This document shows, in pieces, positions 35,157-45,364 of a DNA stretch of 64,000 nt. Source of the DNA: an uncultured Campylobacter sp. (lineage in GTDB: Bacteria; Campylobacterota; Campylobacteria; Campylobacterales; Campylobacteraceae); assembly GCF_963518785.1 (NCBI RefSeq), contig NZ_CAUQKJ010000002.1, positions 62,001-126,000 on the forward strand. The letters run 5' to 3'. Position numbers and translations under genes: made by a program. Numbering within the stretch: the stretch's first letter is position 1; each line of letters opens with the position of its first letter. The notes under the pieces were generated by a model. That model was not told the origin of the DNA. It worked only from the letters and a program-made list of their open reading frames with translations, and did no database searches.

Positions 35157-35832
35157 CGTTTTCCTTTATAAAATTTTTAAATTTCATCGTTCTTTCGGGC
35201 GCGATTTTAAAATTTTGACGCAGCCGCGCCGCTTTTAAAATTTACGCCGGGGCTCGCTTTCAAAATTTCGCTAAAACAAGTTTTCAAAATTTTGTTCAAA
35301 CTCGCTTCTAAAATTTCGCGCTAGGGCAGTTTTGCCCGTCCTGCTCAAAATTTTAAAATTTAATCGCGCTGCACGTTTTGTAAAATTTTAGCATTCCAAA
35401 CGGCACGCCGCCGCAACGCATTCCAGCTATGAGGTGAAATGTATTCGCTAACGCCTAAACGGGGCGCATTACCGCTGCCAAACATACAGCTCTGCGGCGT
35501 ATAGAGACCGCAATATATTTTGTCGCTGCAAACGCGGCAAGCGCCTTCACAAAATGCTTTCTACGCGCCGTCTCTGTCGCGTTGATCTTGCAGCGTAGAA
35601 TTTCGCGTCCGAAAAATTCTAAGGCGAAATTTCGCAGCGAAATGAAATTTTACCGTGCAAATTCCGCTTGAGCCTATAAATTTAACCCTGTACCGATATC
35701 AAAATTTTAAATCTCGCGGCAAAATTCCACGCTCGCGATCGCGAGTTCGCTATCTTTTTTAAGGCGAAATTTGCTGTTAAATTCGCGCCGTAAGCGTATA
35801 AATTTCTTGCCGCAAACACGCAAAACCTGCAC
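35157..35832. other. Intergenic region, RAATTY-rich, no supported gene
   Basis: About 675 bp. The first 240 bp repeat TTTTAAAATTT-type words with GC spacers; the remainder is GC-rich with a few GAAATTT words. Nothing coding is convincing. Confidence 0.5.
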
Positions 35833-36882
35833 CTAAGCGTACGTCTCCAAGATATCGTAGTTGGTGTTGCGCTTGGCGGGTATTTCGCCTACGTCGCGGA
35901 TCAGCGCTATCATCTCGTCCTTACTCATCCGAAAGCTCGCGCCCGCGGCCTTTACGACGTTTTCCTCCATCATCGTGCTTCCAAGATCGTTCGCGCCGAA
36001 TTTCAGCGCCAGCTGCCCGATGTAGCTGCCCTGCGTGACCCAGCTGCTTTGGATGTTTTTGAAATTATCCAAAAATAGCCGCGAAACGGCGAGTAGGCGC
36101 AGGTAGCGGTTCGGGCTTTGCTTTTTGATCTCTGGATGCTCGCGCAAAAGGCGGGTGTTTTGCCCCTGAAAGCTCCATAAAATGAACGCTCGAAAGCCGC
36201 CCGTGCGGTCTTGCAGCTCGCGGATTTTATCCCAGTGCTCCACGATCTCGCGCGTGCTTTCCAGCGTGCCGAACATCATAGTGGCGGTCGTTTTCATGCC
36301 GATGCCGTGCGCCTCCTCGTGCACTCTAAGCCACGTGGCACTGTCGCTTTTACGCGGTGCTACTAGCTCTCGCACGCGGTCGCTTAAAATTTCGGCTCCA
36401 GCTCCCGGCATCGAGTAAAGCCCCTTGGCTTGCAGTCTGCGAAGCACTTCGAGCGTGCTGATGCCGCTAAGGCGCGCGATATAATCGATCTCGATCGCCG
36501 AGAAGCCGTGGATCGTGATGCTCGGGTAATTTTTGTGGATGAACTCCACGAGATCCTCGTACCATTCGATTTTTAGCTTCGGATGAACGCCGCCTTGAAA
36601 TAAAATTTGCGTACCGCCCACGGCGATGAGCTCCTCAATCTTTTCGCTAATCTGCTCAAAGCTCAGCACGTAGGCATCCGCGTCGCTTGCGTGGCGGTAA
36701 AATGCGCAAAATTTGCAATCCACCATGCAAGCGTTGGTGTAGTTTATGTTTCGATCGATGATGAAAGTCGTTACGCGGCCCGGGTGCAGCTCGCGCTTGC
36801 GCGCAAACGCTGCACGTCCAAGCTCGTTTAGATCGGCGTGCTCGATCAGCTCTAGCGCCTCATCGGTGCTCATTCTAGCCAT
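35833..36882 (-). CDS. mqnC: Cyclic dehypoxanthine futalosine synthase, radical SAM
   Basis: The 349-residue radical SAM enzyme has the cluster motif CMVDCKFCAFYR (CxxxCxxC) after NINYTNA, then GGTQILFQGGVHP. It cyclises dehypoxanthine futalosine in the futalosine route to menaquinone, the route used by Campylobacter and Helicobacter. Menaquinol would feed FccC encoded earlier in the window. Its ATG overlaps the NfeD-like gene by 8 bp. Confidence 0.92.
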   Translation of the reverse strand: MARMSTDEALELIEHADLNELGRAAFARKRELHPGRVTTFIIDRNINYTNACMVDCKFCAFYRHASDADAYVLSFEQISEKIEELIAVGGTQILFQGGVHPKLKIEWYEDLVEFIHKNYPSITIHGFSAIEIDYIARLSGISTLEVLRRLQAKGLYSMPGAGAEILSDRVRELVAPRKSDSATWLRVHEEAHGIGMKTTATMMFGTLESTREIVEHWDKIRELQDRTGGFRAFILWSFQGQNTRLLREHPEIKKQSPNRYLRLLAVSRLFLDNFKNIQSSWVTQGSYIGQLALKFGANDLGSTMMEENVVKAAGASFRMSKDEMIALIRDVGEIPAKRNTNYDILETYA

Positions 36883-37408
36883 TGGCTCCCTTTAAATTTG
36901 CATCGTTCGCGGCGGCATTAGAATTTTTATCGTCGGTACTCGTGCCGCCTAAATTTGCGTCGCCGTCATTTAAATTTACGCCGTCTGCGCCGCTAGAATT
37001 TCGACTGCTATCTTTTTTAATTACGATCTGGCCGTTTTTTACGCCTAAAATTTCGACGCGGTCGCCCTCGTTAAGATCTGAAATTTCATCGCTTTTCCAA
37101 AACGTGCCTTTGAAATAGACCATGCCGTTTTTGACGGTGCCGGTGCCGCTTTCGTCTAAAAAATTATCCTTATGCTTCTCTTCTGGTTTGAAAAAGCGTG
37201 ATTTTAGCGGCTTTTTAAATGCGATCAGAAGCACGAAAGAGAGCACGAACGAAAGTAGAATTTGCACGTCCCAATCAAGATGAAAGCCGAAGCTCAAAAG
37301 CCCCGTGATAAAAAATCCGGCGCTAAAAAATATAAAGGTAAAATCCATCACCAAAAGCTCGACGATCGCCAAAATCACGCCGATTATGATAAAAATCAGC
37401 GCGTTCAT
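36875..37408 (-). CDS. NfeD-like membrane protein with OB-fold domain
   Basis: Two or three membrane helices (about 3-65) precede a C-terminal OB-fold domain (GTGTVKNGMVYFKGTFW, GDRVEILGVKNGQIVI), the short NfeD type. Such proteins act with SPFH/stomatin proteins, and the SPFH gene is directly upstream with an ATGA overlap. The last 41 residues (36878-37000) are a low-complexity Asn/Asp/Gly tail (NLNDGDANLGG) from AAATTT-bearing DNA. Confidence 0.82.
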   Translation of the reverse strand: MNALIFIIIGVILAIVELLVMDFTFIFFSAGFFITGLLSFGFHLDWDVQILLSFVLSFVLLIAFKKPLKSRFFKPEEKHKDNFLDESGTGTVKNGMVYFKGTFWKSDEISDLNEGDRVEILGVKNGQIVIKKDSSRNSSGADGVNLNDGDANLGGTSTDDKNSNAAANDANLKGANG

Positions 37409-38325
37409 TTGAGCTCCTTCGCGCCGTTTTTGCCGAGGAATTCTTTAAGCACGCTAAGAGAGCCGATAAGCTCGCTCGTTTCGTAAGGGATCAAAATTTT
37501 ATCTTTGCTAGGGTTTTTGGACAGCTCGCTGAAGGCGTTTACGCGACCCTGCGCGAGCAGGTATTCCGCCGCAAAGCTAGAAGCGCTCATCGCTAAATTT
37601 ATACTGTCCATTGCGTCCTTTTGACCTTGCGCGAGCGCGATCTGCTCATATTTTTTCGCATCCGCCATACGCTCGATCGCCTCGGCTTCGAGCACCTTCT
37701 CCTGCTTTAGCGCTTCGGCGTTTCGGATGAGAGCCGCTTTTTCAGCCTCGGCTTTAAGCTCGATCGCGCGCTTTTCGCGCTCGGCTTTCATCTGCATATT
37801 CATAGCCTCTTCGATGCCGTGCGGTACCGAAATTTCGGAAATTTCCACGCGCATGATCTTTACGCCCCAGTTATCCGCGGCGTCGCCCAGAGCGATTTGC
37901 AGCTTGGAATTTAGCTGATCGCGCGAACTAAGCGTGCTGTCTAAGCTCATCTCTCCGATCGCGCTACGTAGCGTGGTCATCGCTAAATTTGAAATCGCGC
38001 GGCGATAATCCTCGACGTTGTAAAGTGCCATCTTACCGTCGATGACCTTCAAAAACACGATACCGTCGACGCTTATGTTAACGTTATCTTTGGTGATGAC
38101 TTGCTGCTTGCTGATGTCCACGAGCTGCTCGCGCACGCTCATCTTCGCGCGCACCGCGTCAAAAAACGGCACGATGATGTGAAAGCCGCCGTCAAGCACC
38201 TTATGAAAGCGACCCAGTCGCTCGATGATTAAAATTTCCGATTGCGAGACGATCTTGACCCCCATCTTTAGAATTGCCGCGATGAGGACGCAAAATACTA
38301 TTACCGTAGTTACGAACCCTTCCAT
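37405..38325 (-). CDS. SPFH/stomatin-prohibitin family membrane protein
   Basis: From ATG 38325 the 306-residue protein has one N-terminal membrane helix (FVTTVIVFCVLIAAIL) then an SPFH domain (ILIIERLGRFHKVLDGGFHI, LRSAIGEMSLDSTLSSRD) and a charged coiled coil (MKAEREKRAIELKAEAEKAA). It resembles QmcA/stomatin-like proteins that form membrane microdomain scaffolds. The ATG at 38352 would add nine polar residues. First gene of the SPFH-NfeD-mqnC set. Confidence 0.87.
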   Translation of the reverse strand: MEGFVTTVIVFCVLIAAILKMGVKIVSQSEILIIERLGRFHKVLDGGFHIIVPFFDAVRAKMSVREQLVDISKQQVITKDNVNISVDGIVFLKVIDGKMALYNVEDYRRAISNLAMTTLRSAIGEMSLDSTLSSRDQLNSKLQIALGDAADNWGVKIMRVEISEISVPHGIEEAMNMQMKAEREKRAIELKAEAEKAALIRNAEALKQEKVLEAEAIERMADAKKYEQIALAQGQKDAMDSINLAMSASSFAAEYLLAQGRVNAFSELSKNPSKDKILIPYETSELIGSLSVLKEFLGKNGAKELK

Positions 38326-38443
38326 TTTCACTCCTGAATTAAAATTTCGCAATTATAGCATTTTTAGCTTATTTTGGCTTTTAAGGCGCGCCGTGATACA
38401 ATTTCGCTAGATTTTTTATATTAAATTTACGGGATAAAATTTT

Positions 38444-39634
38444 ATGATCAGATACATCGTGCTGCTTCGACATTCACGCAACTACCGCCTGCTCTTTTCG
38501 GCGGGTTTTATATGTATGTTCGGCTTGTGGTTTTCGGTCGTCGGGGTCGCTACGCTGCTGATTGAGCTTGGCGCGCCGGTATGGGCGATTACGGCGGTGG
38601 GCGTCGTTTCGTTCGTGCCGAATGTTTTTTTAGCCCCCATTAACGGCATCATCGTGGATAAATTTCAACCAAAGCCCCTGATGACGGCGATGTTTATAAC
38701 CGAGATGATCAGTATTTTCATGCTGATTTTTATCGATAGTTTGGACTATCTGTGGCTGCTGCTTCTGATTGTGGTCGTGCGAAGCGTCGCGGGCACGCTG
38801 TTTTTTCAGACCGAATCCTCCACGCTGCCGAAATTTCTAAGCCGCTCCTATTTAAAGCTTGCTAACGAGATGACGGGCATTATCTGGACGATCACATATA
38901 CCTTCGGAATGGCGAGCGCGGGCGTTTTTATCCACTATTTCGGCGTGCAAGCGGCGTTTATTTTGGATTTTTGCTTATACGTTTTTTCCTTTTTCATCCT
39001 GCTGCGGCTAAATTTTAAAGACCTCGCAAGAAACGCGCCGGGGCCCGTGTTTAAGATGCTGAAGGAGGGCTTTTCTTACCTGTGCTCGCATCCTTTGGTG
39101 GTGCATCTCATCGTCCTTCACGCCTTCGTCGCCGTCACTACTTACGACAATCTCATCGCGCTTCTTGCAAAATACCGCTACAAAGAAATTTTAAGCGCCT
39201 CGCTAGTCATCGGGCTTATGAATATGTCGCGCTCGGCGGCTGCGTTTTTCGGACAGATATGGCTGAGCAAGATCGTGAATAAACATACGTTTTTTTGGCT
39301 ATTGCTGGGGCAGTTTGCGGGCATCGCGCTGTGGGCGGTGCTGGAGTTTAACTACTGGCTTTCGTTTGCGGGCATGATCGCGGCGGGATTTTTCATCACG
39401 ACGGTGTGGTCGTATTCTTTTACGCAGCTGCAAAGCCACGTCGATAGGGAATTTTTCGGGCGCGTTATCGCCTACAACGACATGGCGTATTTCATCGTCG
39501 CGACGCTCGTGTCGGCTGCGATCGGATTTTTCTTCGAGCTTGGATTTTCGCTTTCGCAAATCACCTTCGGCATGGGCTTTATGTTCGCAATCGCGGCATT
39601 TTATTATAAATTTTTGATCTACGAAAGAATTTAA
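38444..39634 (+). CDS. MFS transporter (MFS_3 type)
   Basis: The 396-residue protein has about 12 membrane helices and resembles the EntS-like MFS_3 exporters (LLFSAGFICMFGLWFSVVG, VRSVAGTLFFQTESSTLPKF). Substrate unknown; an efflux role is likely. It converges on the next MFS gene, with 10 bp between the stops. Confidence 0.8.
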   Translation: MIRYIVLLRHSRNYRLLFSAGFICMFGLWFSVVGVATLLIELGAPVWAITAVGVVSFVPNVFLAPINGIIVDKFQPKPLMTAMFITEMISIFMLIFIDSLDYLWLLLLIVVVRSVAGTLFFQTESSTLPKFLSRSYLKLANEMTGIIWTITYTFGMASAGVFIHYFGVQAAFILDFCLYVFSFFILLRLNFKDLARNAPGPVFKMLKEGFSYLCSHPLVVHLIVLHAFVAVTTYDNLIALLAKYRYKEILSASLVIGLMNMSRSAAAFFGQIWLSKIVNKHTFFWLLLGQFAGIALWAVLEFNYWLSFAGMIAAGFFITTVWSYSFTQLQSHVDREFFGRVIAYNDMAYFIVATLVSAAIGFFFELGFSLSQITFGMGFMFAIAAFYYKFLIYERI

Positions 39635-39644
39635 AATTTTAAAG

Positions 39645-40796
39645 CTATCTTTTCGGCGCGATCTCGGGACGAAAAATAGCAAATATAAATAAAAAGCTCA
39701 TCGCCGCGAAAAACACCCAGATAAAGCCGTTTGCACCCAAAAATTTCATCATCGCGCCGATTATCAAAGGCGAACAGAGCGACGCGCTCGAATAGATAAA
39801 AAGCATTGCCGCTGAAATTTGCACGCGAGATGCGCCCTCGCCGGTGATGGAGTCGTTTGCGCGCGCTATGGCAAGCGAATACAAAGGAAAGGCGCCAAAT
39901 CCCAACATCAACGCAAGTGCGCACGTTAGGATGAAGCTTTTGGCAAAAAATAGCGCCGCGCAGGAAGCAAGACCCACGACGCAAACTATCATTATGGCGC
40001 GTTTGCGACCAAACTTATCTGAAATAGTGCCGCAGACGAGCTGCGCTAAGAAGCCTCCTGCCATCGCCGATCCCATAAATGCACCCACTGAGCCCACTCC
40101 AAGCCCTGCGCTTAGCACGAAAACGCTCGCCATCGAAAAAAAGCCGTTAATCAAAATGCCCGCGCAAACCACCGTCGCAAACGCAAGCGGCGGTACGATC
40201 GAAATTTGCGGCATCGAAACTCGCATGCGAGCGGGAACTCTAGGAGGATTGAAGCGGATTAAATTTACCGGCAGCAGCGCTAGGATGATGAAAAATGCGC
40301 TTAGCACGAAAACTTTCATCGTTCCGAAATTTAGCGCCAAAATTATAACTCCTATCGCAAACGCGCCGTAAAAAACCGCTTCGTAGATCGCGAGCACGCG
40401 GGAGCGGATAGTGTTTGTGATCTTTGAGTTTATCCAGCTTTCGATTATCATCAAAAGCGCGTAGTAGCAAAAGCCCAAAATAAAGCGCAAAATCGCCCAA
40501 TACACGAAGTTTGAGCCAAGATCATGCAGCATTGCAGCAATTCCGAAAAGCGCCGTAAAGACCGCGTATGCCCGCACGTGCGTTAATGCGCCGATTATCG
40601 AAGGCACGAAAAAGCCGCTAAAGATCGCACCTAAAAAGAAAAACGCCGAAATCGCTCCGATCTCAAGCTCGCTGTGGCCGGATTCTTTTAGCATGATGCC
40701 CGCGCTTGCGATAACTAGCGCGTCGCCGATAAACATAAAGAAAATCCCCAGAAATAGGGGGCTTAGCGAGCGTGCCGCGCGCATAGATTCAAACAA
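39645..40796 (-). CDS. MFS transporter, YcaD-like sugar/drug type
   Basis: The 383-residue protein has 12 predicted helices, an N-terminal half with GALTHVRAYAVFTALFG, and the loop motif DKFGRKRAIM between helices 8 and 9. Its overall pattern (FFMFIGDALVIASAGIMLKE, LRFILGFCYYALLMIIESW) resembles YcaD-type MFS proteins. Substrate unknown. Confidence 0.78.
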   Translation of the reverse strand: MFESMRAARSLSPLFLGIFFMFIGDALVIASAGIMLKESGHSELEIGAISAFFFLGAIFSGFFVPSIIGALTHVRAYAVFTALFGIAAMLHDLGSNFVYWAILRFILGFCYYALLMIIESWINSKITNTIRSRVLAIYEAVFYGAFAIGVIILALNFGTMKVFVLSAFFIILALLPVNLIRFNPPRVPARMRVSMPQISIVPPLAFATVVCAGILINGFFSMASVFVLSAGLGVGSVGAFMGSAMAGGFLAQLVCGTISDKFGRKRAIMIVCVVGLASCAALFFAKSFILTCALALMLGFGAFPLYSLAIARANDSITGEGASRVQISAAMLFIYSSASLCSPLIIGAMMKFLGANGFIWVFFAAMSFLFIFAIFRPEIAPKR

Positions 40797-41312
40797 TGAC
40801 TTTTCCTTGGAATTAAATTTAGCGTTATTGTAGCCTTTTATTGATTAAAGCTCGGTTTTTATGTAAAAAAATATTTGAAAAATTTCGATTCGGATAGAGA
40901 TTTTAAAAAGATGCGAAAATTTATAAAGGAAAATAAAGCCAGAATTTTATCTCAGATGCCGAAGATCAAGTGCAGGTAGTGCGCCGAAAAGCCCAGCGTG
41001 CGATAAAATTTTACCGCAGCGGTTTTAAAACGGCGCGAGCGTTTAAATTTAGAGGCGGCTCACAACGAAGTGCTGAAATTTCAAGATAAAATTTTAATCC
41101 AAACGTTAAAGCTCTAGCAGTCTCGCCTCGTCGCATCAAAGAGACGAGTTTTATTAAAAAAAGCTCTGCAGCCAAAGCGGCTATCCGCGCGGCTAAATTT
41201 CAAAGTAAAATTTCAATCTTTGCGGATAAACTTATGCGGCTTGCTTCAAAGATAAAATTTTAAAATTTCGTAGGGCAAAACCGGGGCGCAAAAGGCGCAG
41301 AATTTTAAAACT
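40797..41312. other. Intergenic region, RAATTY-rich, no supported gene
   Basis: About 515 bp upstream of the second MFS gene and downstream of the ABC exporter. The DNA near 40840-40940 is AT-rich and may hold the MFS promoter. The rest alternates AAATTT words and GC-rich DNA. Confidence 0.45.
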
Positions 41313-43034
41313 CTAGCCGTTTTGCATAATCCCTTTTAGGCTGCGATACTCCTCGCATTCGCCCGTCAGCTTCGCATCGGTGCCGATGGCGAGGATGCGG
41401 CCGTTTTTCATCACGGCGATATTATCGGCGCGCTCGATCGTGGATAGGCGGTGCGCGATTACGAAGACGATTTTGCTTTGTTTGATCTTTTCGATGACGT
41501 TTGAGATCTCTTTTTCGCTTGCGTTATCCAGCGCCGAAGTCGCCTCGTCGAATATTAAAATTTGCGGGTCCTTATACAGCGCTCGCGCGATGGCGATACG
41601 CTGGCGCTGTCCCCCGCTAAGATTTGCGCCGAACTCGCTAAGCACGGTGTAAATTCCATCCTTCATCGAGCTTACGAACTCATAGGCGTTGGCAAGCTTC
41701 AGCGCCTCTATTACGCGCTGCTCGTTAAATTCCGCGCCGTAGCTTACGTTTTGCGCGATCGTATCGTTGAAAATATAGACGCGCTGGCTTACCAGGCCGA
41801 TATTTTCGCGCAGGCTAGGGATGCTAAACTCGCCGATCTCGTCGTTGCCGTTAAATAAAATTTTACCGCTACTTGCGTCGTAAAAGCGCATCAGCAGGTT
41901 CACGACCGAGCTTTTGCCGCCGCCGCTGTTTCCGACGAGCGCTAAAATTTCGCCCTTTTTGACGCTGAAGCTTATGTCTTTTAGCGCCGCCTTGTCGCCG
42001 TAGTTTAGCGACACGTCGCAAAAGCTCACCGAGCCGATCTCACCCATCTGCTTTCCGCCTCCTACGATCGTAGGCTCCAAGTCTATGAGCTCAAACGTCC
42101 GCTCGCTCGCCGCGATGGCGTCTTGCATGTTGTTGTAGAGCGAGGAGACCTTTTTTATCGGCGTATAGACCATGAAAAGCGCCGTAAGGAAGCTAAAAAA
42201 GCTGCCGATGCTCATTTGACCCGCGATGACCTCCTGCCCTCCGACGATTATCACCACGGCGATGCCCACAGCGCCTAGCATCTCCATGATCGGGCTTACC
42301 AGGCACGTCGTTACGACCGCCTTTAAATTTAGACTGAAAAATTTCTTGTTTTCGGCGTTAAATTTCTCCACTTCAAAGCTCTCGGCGTTGCTTGCCTTGA
42401 CGATTTCGATGTTGGAGTAAATTTGACTGAGCGCCGAGGAGATATCGGATGTTTTCTCTTGAGACTCGCGCGAAATTTTTTTCATCCGCTTTGCAAGGCG
42501 CGAGAGCGGATATATCGCGCACGGAAAGACCACGAGCGCGAAAAACGAGAGCTTTGGGCTCTGATAGATCACGACGCCCAAAAGCCCCAAAATCGTAATG
42601 ATCTGCGTGAAAAAATCGGGGATCATATTCGAAACCACGACGCGGATACGCTCGATGTCGTTGATCGTGCGGCTGATTAGCTCGCCCGTGCGGAAGCGGT
42701 TGAAAAAATCCACGTCCAGTCGCACGAGGCTTGCGACGAGCCTATCTCGGAAGCGGCGCACCGTATCTTGACCGATGAAAGCGGTGAAGTAGTTTTGCAT
42801 AAACGCACCGCCGCTTTTCATCGCGAAAACCACGATGATCGCGATCGGAAGCGTATAGAGATACGGCTCGTTTTTTTCGACGAAAATTTTATTTAAAACG
42901 GGTTCTACCAGCTTCGCGCTCGCAGCAGTCGCCACGCTCGTCATCACCATACCCAAAATCGCCAATGCAAACTGCGGCTTGTAATCCCTAAAATAGGGCT
43001 TAAAGCGCGATAGTAAAGTTTTAAAGCCGTTCAA
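41313..43034 (-). CDS. ABC exporter, MsbA-like (fused membrane and ATPase domains)
   Basis: The 573-residue half-transporter has six membrane helices (about 1-310) and an ATPase domain with GNSGGGKSS (Walker A), LSGGQRQRIAIARAL (signature), LIFDEATSALD (Walker B) and AHRLST (H-loop). Place beside cysS and murJ matches the conserved Campylobacter order, where the gene is MsbA-like and probably flips lipid A-core or lipids. Confidence 0.88.
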   Translation of the reverse strand: MNGFKTLLSRFKPYFRDYKPQFALAILGMVMTSVATAASAKLVEPVLNKIFVEKNEPYLYTLPIAIIVVFAMKSGGAFMQNYFTAFIGQDTVRRFRDRLVASLVRLDVDFFNRFRTGELISRTINDIERIRVVVSNMIPDFFTQIITILGLLGVVIYQSPKLSFFALVVFPCAIYPLSRLAKRMKKISRESQEKTSDISSALSQIYSNIEIVKASNAESFEVEKFNAENKKFFSLNLKAVVTTCLVSPIMEMLGAVGIAVVIIVGGQEVIAGQMSIGSFFSFLTALFMVYTPIKKVSSLYNNMQDAIAASERTFELIDLEPTIVGGGKQMGEIGSVSFCDVSLNYGDKAALKDISFSVKKGEILALVGNSGGGKSSVVNLLMRFYDASSGKILFNGNDEIGEFSIPSLRENIGLVSQRVYIFNDTIAQNVSYGAEFNEQRVIEALKLANAYEFVSSMKDGIYTVLSEFGANLSGGQRQRIAIARALYKDPQILIFDEATSALDNASEKEISNVIEKIKQSKIVFVIAHRLSTIERADNIAVMKNGRILAIGTDAKLTGECEEYRSLKGIMQNG

Positions 43035-43933
43035 ATGCTATCCTTTTTTATAAAATTTTTAAAATTTAAATCCCCAAATTTTTTAAATTTCAAAATTCTT
43101 GAAATTTTAAAATTTAAAATCTCAAAAATTCTGAAATTTTAAAATTCCTTAAATTTTAGAATTTCGACCGCGAGGCGCACAAAATTTATGGGGCGGCGCG
43201 GGACTAATTCGCGCTTCGCAAGTTCACCAAATCAAACTCATTCACATGCACAACCGCGCGAACGATGCCGAGATTTAGCATCTTGTTTGCCGCGTTCGAA
43301 GCATTAAACACTTAAAGCGAGCGAGTTTTTATTCATCGCGATATCTAAACGCTTTCGCAAACCATTTTTTAAAACGCTGAACGCTTTGGGGCGATATAAA
43401 GCGCTACAAAGTGCTGTATCATAATATACATCATGTATCGCGACTTCACATCGCCGCACCGTATTGTGCGCTTTTACTCACCGCACTACCTAATAAAATC
43501 GCAGCCTGCCTTGCGCATTCGTCACTATATCAGCAGCGTTACCGAATGAAATCGCGACTTTCGTCGCTGTGCACACTATGTACGATATCGCCGAATAAAA
43601 ATCGAGCCGAAATTTGCGCGTTGCCGCAGCATGTTCCACTGCACCTAGTCGCGTTAAAATTTACACACAGTCAGATACATAGCGCTACCGCTGTACCGCG
43701 CTATATCGCGCCGCCGTATCAGCCGCGCCGACGAATGAAAATCGCTATCCGCCTCGCGCTTCTGTCGCCGCGTCACGTCACACATCGCTCCTGCACCGTA
43801 TCACTAAATAAAATCGCGCCGCTGTATCACAATACTGCAGATAAAAATCGCACTGAAATTTACGCGCGGATTAGCGTTCGGATTTACGCTTCATATCGTA
43901 AAAATCGTAAAATTTAACGTAAAATTTTACGTT
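43035..43933. other. 900-bp non-coding region with AAATTT- and AAATCG-anchored repeats
   Basis: The first 130 bp are nearly continuous AAATTTTAAA words. From about 43490 a different word, AAATCG (in contexts like AATAAAATCGC and GAATGAAATCGC), recurs at 43496, 43549, 43599, 43739, 43811 and 43845. A 168-codon frame at 43411-43917 is open but composed of these repeats, so it is not called as a gene. Confidence 0.5.
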
Positions 43934-45364
43934 CTACTCCGCTGCGACCTCCCAAACGGTGCCGCTAGGCGTATCCATCACTTCGATCTTCATATCCGTA
44001 AGGCGCGCCCTGATGGCATCCGCGCCCGCAAAGTCCTTTTCCGCTTTCGCCTGTGCGCGCTGTTTTATCAGCTCCTCGATCTGTGCTCTTTGCTGCTCGC
44101 TCACGCCGAAGCGAAAGTATTCGGTCTCATCCTCATATAAAATTCCAAGGGTCTGCTTCGCAAACTCCAAATTTGCGGCGATACGGGCTTTTAGCGCCTT
44201 ATCTTTTGGTGCGCGATCTAGCGCTTCGTTCGCGCTTGCTACGAAGCTATCAAGCACCGCAAGCGCGCCTGAAGTGTTGAGATCATCGCTTAAAAACTCC
44301 ATCATCTCCGATCTAAATTTAGCCTCTGCAGCAGGCAGCTCGGACCCAGAATTTTGCCCCGCAGAGGGAGCTAAAACGTCACGGGCGCGCTTTTTAAGGC
44401 GGTAAATTTTATCGAGCCTCTTTTTGCTCGCAAGCAGATCGGTCACCGAATAATTAAAATTTGCCCTGTAATGCGAGCTTAAAAGATAAAATCTCAGCGC
44501 CTCGCCCGGTGCGATTTTTAGGGCGTCTTTTACGAAAAACGAGTTGCCCAGGCTCTTGCTCATCTTTTCGTTATTCACCTGCACGAAGCCGTTGTGAAGC
44601 CAGTATTTGCTTAGCGCTCTATGACGGGCGCAGCGGCATTGCGCGGCTTCGTTTTCGTGATGCGGGAAGAGCAGATCGGCGCCGCCTGCGTGGATGTCGA
44701 TGCAAAATTGCGGATCGCCGCTATCAAGGTGCGCCAAAATCATCGCGACGCACTCGCTGTGCCAGCCCGGGCGCCCTTTGCCAAACGGGCTATCAAACCA
44801 ATTCTCATCAAATTTCCACAGCACGAAGTCCTTCTCGTCGTGCTTGGCATCGTTTGAGGCGACGCGGGCGATGTTTTTGCCGGCGCCCTCTTTTTTGCCG
44901 CTAAGACTTAGATAATCCCCGTCCTTGCGCGTGTCGAAGTAGATACCGTCACCGGCGATCTCGTAGGCAAAGCCTTTTTGAAGAAGTGAAGATATGAGCT
45001 CGCAGATCGCGGCGATATTTTCGGTCGCCTTGGGCGAAATGCTCGCGTCCGCGACGTTTAGCGCGCTCATATCCTGCAAATATCTGCGGGTATAAAATTC
45101 CGTGATCTCCCCCAGGCTTTTGCCGCTCTGCTCCATCTTTTTTAAAATTTTATCGTCGATGTCGGTGAAATTTCGCGCAAATTTAACCTCATAGCCCTCC
45201 GCTTGCAGCACGCGGCGCAGCAGATCGAAGCTCACGGCGCTTTTTGCATGCCCAAGATGCGCGTCGTCATAAACGGTCGGGCCGCAGGCGTAAATGCGCG
45301 CTAATCCCTCGCTAATGGGCTTAAACGGGAGCTTCTTTTTGCTCAAACTATCATAAATTACCAT
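43934..45364 (-). CDS. cysS: Cysteinyl-tRNA synthetase
   Basis: Class I synthetase of 476 residues: YACGPTVYDDAHLGHAKS (HIGH equivalent HLGH), zinc ligands including C-G-P region and WHSECVAM, and KMSKSLGN (KMSKS). A short low-complexity stretch (SAGQNSGSELPAAE) lies near residue 340. Overlaps murJ by 14 bp. Confidence 0.95.
   Translation of the reverse strand: MVIYDSLSKKKLPFKPISEGLARIYACGPTVYDDAHLGHAKSAVSFDLLRRVLQAEGYEVKFARNFTDIDDKILKKMEQSGKSLGEITEFYTRRYLQDMSALNVADASISPKATENIAAICELISSLLQKGFAYEIAGDGIYFDTRKDGDYLSLSGKKEGAGKNIARVASNDAKHDEKDFVLWKFDENWFDSPFGKGRPGWHSECVAMILAHLDSGDPQFCIDIHAGGADLLFPHHENEAAQCRCARHRALSKYWLHNGFVQVNNEKMSKSLGNSFFVKDALKIAPGEALRFYLLSSHYRANFNYSVTDLLASKKRLDKIYRLKKRARDVLAPSAGQNSGSELPAAEAKFRSEMMEFLSDDLNTSGALAVLDSFVASANEALDRAPKDKALKARIAANLEFAKQTLGILYEDETEYFRFGVSEQQRAQIEELIKQRAQAKAEKDFAGADAIRARLTDMKIEVMDTPSGTVWEVAAE

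Noticed and set aside
43411..43917. 168-codon plus-strand ORF
   Set aside because: Composed of AAATCG-type repeats, no ribosome-binding site, no overlap with a conserved gene, unlike the ORF at 15530-16630.
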